Part shown: piece after piece, positions 14,961-17,460 of the stretch
Position numbering within the stretch: position 1 is the first letter of the stretch
Layout of the letters: the number at the start of each line of letters is the position of its first letter
Assembly (NCBI GenBank): GCA_900550205.1
Contig: URRJ01000025.1
Coordinates: forward strand, 1 to 17,460
Reading direction: 5' to 3'
Length of the DNA stretch: 17,460 bases
From: an uncultured Collinsella sp.
GTDB lineage: Bacteria; Actinomycetota; Coriobacteriia; Coriobacteriales; Coriobacteriaceae
The notes under the pieces: model-generated
What the model was told of the DNA's origin: nothing
Database searches by the model: none
The model's input: only the letters and a program-made list of their open reading frames with translations
Made by a program: the position numbers and the translations under genes

Positions 14961-17171
14961 CTATTCGCTGTAACGGGTGGCGATGGCAGCTTGCACCATG
15001 CCGGCGCTCATGAGGTAGGTCACCAGGAAGTATCCGCCATAGGCTGCCAGGAAGATTGCACAGGTGAGGCCCACGGTGCCGCCGATGCTCATATTTCCGA
15101 ATATGCTCACCAGCTCGATGATCACCTTAAGTGCCACAAAGGAGTGCGCCAGGCCCACTGCCAGCGGGAACAAGAAGAATACCGCTTGCTGCGCCATCAC
15201 CGAATGGCGAATCTGGCGGTCGTCGCAGCCGATCTGTGCCAGCACACGATAGCTGCGGCTGCCGTCGGCCACGTTGGAGAGTTGCTGGATCGACAGAATC
15301 GCCGCGCATGCAACGACCAAAACAAAGCCGATGTAGATGGCTAGGTAACTAATAAGACCGTTCATTTGCGCTGCTTGTGTGTACATCTCGGAGCGTGTGA
15401 TAAAGATTCCCCACGACCCCGGCTCTTTGCCGTCAACGAGCAGATTGTCGAGCAGAGTGTATTTAATGCTCTCGTCTGCCTCGGTCGTATCCATCCCCTG
15501 TTTGTAGTTAACGAGCAGGCTACTGGAATACGGCTGCAGATTAAGCTGGGACAACAGCTCGTCGGCAACGACGACGGTACCCGGATTACTGCCCATCGCC
15601 GAGTTGGCGATGGCCGCCGTATCTTCGTCCGACTTATCGGTTGCGGGCTTGAGCGTATGCCCGCCCAAGGTAAGGGCATGGCCGCCAGCCATATACTTGG
15701 TGTACAGGTCGACCAGCTCGCCGCCCATATCACATGTGAGCAGATACTGGTCGTGACCGATGTGCACCGGCTCCTCGCCCATCATCTGACGCAGTTTGTT
15801 GTACTGGCTCGCCGGCGTCACAAACAGACCCATCGTATCGGCATTGCTACCCCCGAACGCCTTGGGAAGCTTTTCGCCCATGATCTTGCACATCTCACTT
15901 GGGGTCACCGAAGGATTCGAGCCGCCAAATGGGTAACTCAGATACGAATCGATCTGCACATGCTCACCGGCAACATCGGCGATATCGACCTTCTTGCCGG
16001 TCTCGTCGTTGTTGTCCGCCGACTTGCCCTTGCCGTGCCATGCAGGGTACAAATCGACCGTTGTATCGGCCAACACCATGCGATCGACCTCAGACGGATT
16101 GGCATACCCTTTGTACCCTTTGTAGTAGTCGAGCGTATCGGGCGTGTAATAGACATACGTCTGAGACACGTCAACAGGGTTATAGCGCTCCAGGTTTTCA
16201 TTCATCACGTTGGCAATTGACATACCGCACGTCACCGAGGTGATGGCCAAAAACAGGAGCATCGCGATGACGCCCATCGAAAAGCACACCGTGTTGACCT
16301 TGGCCGCAAGCTGGCGCACGGTAAACATGTTGAGGCCGCGCCAATACACGCCGCGCAGGCTCTGCAGCAGCTTGATGAGCATGCCCGAGAGTCCCCAGAA
16401 CAGGGCAAAGGTGCCCACGGTAACCATAGCGGTCGTAATACCAAACTGGTTCATGGCCTCTTGCAGCTTGCTGTCCGTCGCGGTTAGCGGGAACCCATCA
16501 CGTAGCAGACGGTAATAGGCCACGCCCACCAGCACCGCGCCCACGGCAAAGATGGCAATCGCGATCCAGGGGTTGCGTGTCTTGATGCTCTCGTTGCGAC
16601 GCTCGGCACCCATAAGCTCGATGAGTTTGGTACGACGCACGGCGCGGAGGTTCAGCAGTAGCGTGAGCACAAACATTACGAGCATGCAGACAAGGGTCAG
16701 ATTGAACGCATGCATCGAGAAAAAGAAGTGGAAATTGGCGATCTGTGTCTTAAAGAGCGAGGCCGTAAAGAACGTCATGAGCTGGGAGAGTCCCACACCC
16801 AGCACAATGCCGGCGACAAAGGCCACCACCGAGACAATCACCGTCTCGAGCGCCATGATCGTGGCGACGCGCCCGCGCCCCATGCCGAGCACCTGGTACA
16901 GGCCAAACTCCTTCTTGCGGCGTTTCATGATGAAGTTATTGGCATACACCATCAAAAAGGCCATGACACCGGCCAAAAAGTACGTCAGGTCGCCGAGCAT
17001 GCTGCCCATTACCTGCGCCAAGCCCTTTTCATCGATTCCGGCGATGTCGACCTGCATCGAGATGGTGTTAAAGGCATAGAAGACCGTGACGCCCAGGGTG
17101 AGCGTCAAAAGGTAGACGAGGTAGTCGCGGCCGGCACGGCGGACGTTGCCCCAAGCGAGTTTACAGAGCAT
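14961..17171 (-). CDS. FtsX-like ABC transporter permease, BceB type
   Basis: This protein of about 736 residues has ten predicted membrane helices in the BceB layout. Seven lie in the first 320 residues (for example YLVYLLTLTLGVTVF, AFLMVYANNFIM and AMLLFLAITSVTCGMSI). Then comes an extracytoplasmic domain of about 280 residues, and three helices after residue 603. The conserved FtsX start AWGNVRRAGRDYLVYLLTL and the KKEFGLYQVLGMGR motif near residue 85-100 are present. BceAB systems usually sense or remove cell-wall-active peptides such as bacitracin and signal to a two-component system, none of which is visible here. I chose the ATG at 17171 because GAGGG precedes it by five bases; an in-frame GTG at 17183 would add four residues. 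It overlaps the upstream ATPase gene by 11 bp, so the pair is coupled. Confidence 0.88.
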   Translation of the reverse strand: MLCKLAWGNVRRAGRDYLVYLLTLTLGVTVFYAFNTISMQVDIAGIDEKGLAQVMGSMLGDLTYFLAGVMAFLMVYANNFIMKRRKKEFGLYQVLGMGRGRVATIMALETVIVSVVAFVAGIVLGVGLSQLMTFFTASLFKTQIANFHFFFSMHAFNLTLVCMLVMFVLTLLLNLRAVRRTKLIELMGAERRNESIKTRNPWIAIAIFAVGAVLVGVAYYRLLRDGFPLTATDSKLQEAMNQFGITTAMVTVGTFALFWGLSGMLIKLLQSLRGVYWRGLNMFTVRQLAAKVNTVCFSMGVIAMLLFLAITSVTCGMSIANVMNENLERYNPVDVSQTYVYYTPDTLDYYKGYKGYANPSEVDRMVLADTTVDLYPAWHGKGKSADNNDETGKKVDIADVAGEHVQIDSYLSYPFGGSNPSVTPSEMCKIMGEKLPKAFGGSNADTMGLFVTPASQYNKLRQMMGEEPVHIGHDQYLLTCDMGGELVDLYTKYMAGGHALTLGGHTLKPATDKSDEDTAAIANSAMGSNPGTVVVADELLSQLNLQPYSSSLLVNYKQGMDTTEADESIKYTLLDNLLVDGKEPGSWGIFITRSEMYTQAAQMNGLISYLAIYIGFVLVVACAAILSIQQLSNVADGSRSYRVLAQIGCDDRQIRHSVMAQQAVFFLFPLAVGLAHSFVALKVIIELVSIFGNMSIGGTVGLTCAIFLAAYGGYFLVTYLMSAGMVQAAIATRYSE

Positions 17172-17460
17172 CGGAGCCCTCACCGCCCATCATGGCAACG
17201 ACCTCCATAATGCGGTCGAAGAACTCTCGGCGGTCGGTGTCGCCGCGGCGCAACTCGGTGAAGATCTTGCCGTCGCGAATAAACAGTACACGGCTCGTGT
17301 AGCTGGCGGCAAAACTGTCGTGCGTAACCATGAGCACCGTGGCGCGCAGGCGGCGGTTGAGGGCCTCCAGGCTCTCGAGCAGCAGGCGAGCGCTCTTGGA
17401 ATCGAGGGCGCCGGTGGGCTCGTCGGCCATGATCATGGTGGGGTCGGTGACGAGCGCGCG
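17161..17460 (-). CDS. ABC transporter ATP-binding protein, BceA type (partial, 5' end outside window)
   Basis: Only the last 99 residues are inside the window; the gene continues beyond 17460. Visible features are RALVTDPTMIMADEPTGALD (Walker B, catalytic Glu and D-loop), the H-loop in MVTHDSFAASY, and the LFIRDGKI strand. These are typical of the MacB/LolD/BceA group that partners FtsX-like permeases. Its last codons overlap the permease start, confirming one transport operon. Walker A and the signature motif are outside the window. Confidence 0.9.
   Translation of the reverse strand, partial: RALVTDPTMIMADEPTGALDSKSARLLLESLEALNRRLRATVLMVTHDSFAASYTSRVLFIRDGKIFTELRRGDTDRREFFDRIMEVVAMMGGEGSDAL

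Overview
The window is GC-rich bacterial DNA with dense genes, AGGAGG-type ribosome binding sites and anaerobic fermentation genes. Gene content and protein style suggest a strict or gut-type anaerobe of the Coriobacteriia, most likely Collinsella or a relative. This placement is inference from recognition; there is no rRNA or marker gene here to prove it.

Layout: (1) 225-2252, groES-groEL chaperonin operon on the + strand, ending in a long hairpin at 2328-2372. (2) 2438-4826 on the - strand, a pyruvate formate-lyase made of two polypeptides. A 683-residue catalytic chain carries the Cys-Cys pair but stops before the glycyl radical domain. A separate 83-residue chain carries the radical glycine, with its own ribosome binding site and a possible promoter inside a 25-bp palindrome. 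(3) 4827-5376, a relatively AT-rich divergent control region with the pflB leader, a 104-bp inverted-repeat element and a long hairpin around the marR start. (4) 5377-10048 on the + strand, an overlapping operon of a MarR repressor and two ABC half-exporters that form an asymmetric heterodimer, closed by a strong terminator. (5) 10355-11386, DAHP synthase with a clear sigma-70 promoter. (6) 11721-14651 on the - strand, agmatine deiminase and a likely agmatine/putrescine antiporter. (7) 14961-17460 on the - strand, a BceB/FtsX-type permease and the 3' part of its ATPase, cut by the window edge.

The two observations most worth attention are the split pyruvate formate-lyase and a family of structured intergenic elements. 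Two full copies (11386-11555 and 14778-14948) share unpaired blocks, while their 12-bp closing stem differs at six positions, every one compensated on the other arm. A third, rearranged relative lies at 11623-11706 in the opposite orientation. All three sit directly at the 3' end of a gene.

Most genes here are housekeeping or metabolic. groESL folds proteins, the split PFL feeds acetyl-CoA and formate during fermentation, the MarR-ABC operon probably handles efflux of a toxic compound, aroG opens the shikimate pathway, and the agmatine pair probably takes up and deiminates agmatine. No tRNA, rRNA, CRISPR array, phage gene or transposase gene was seen.
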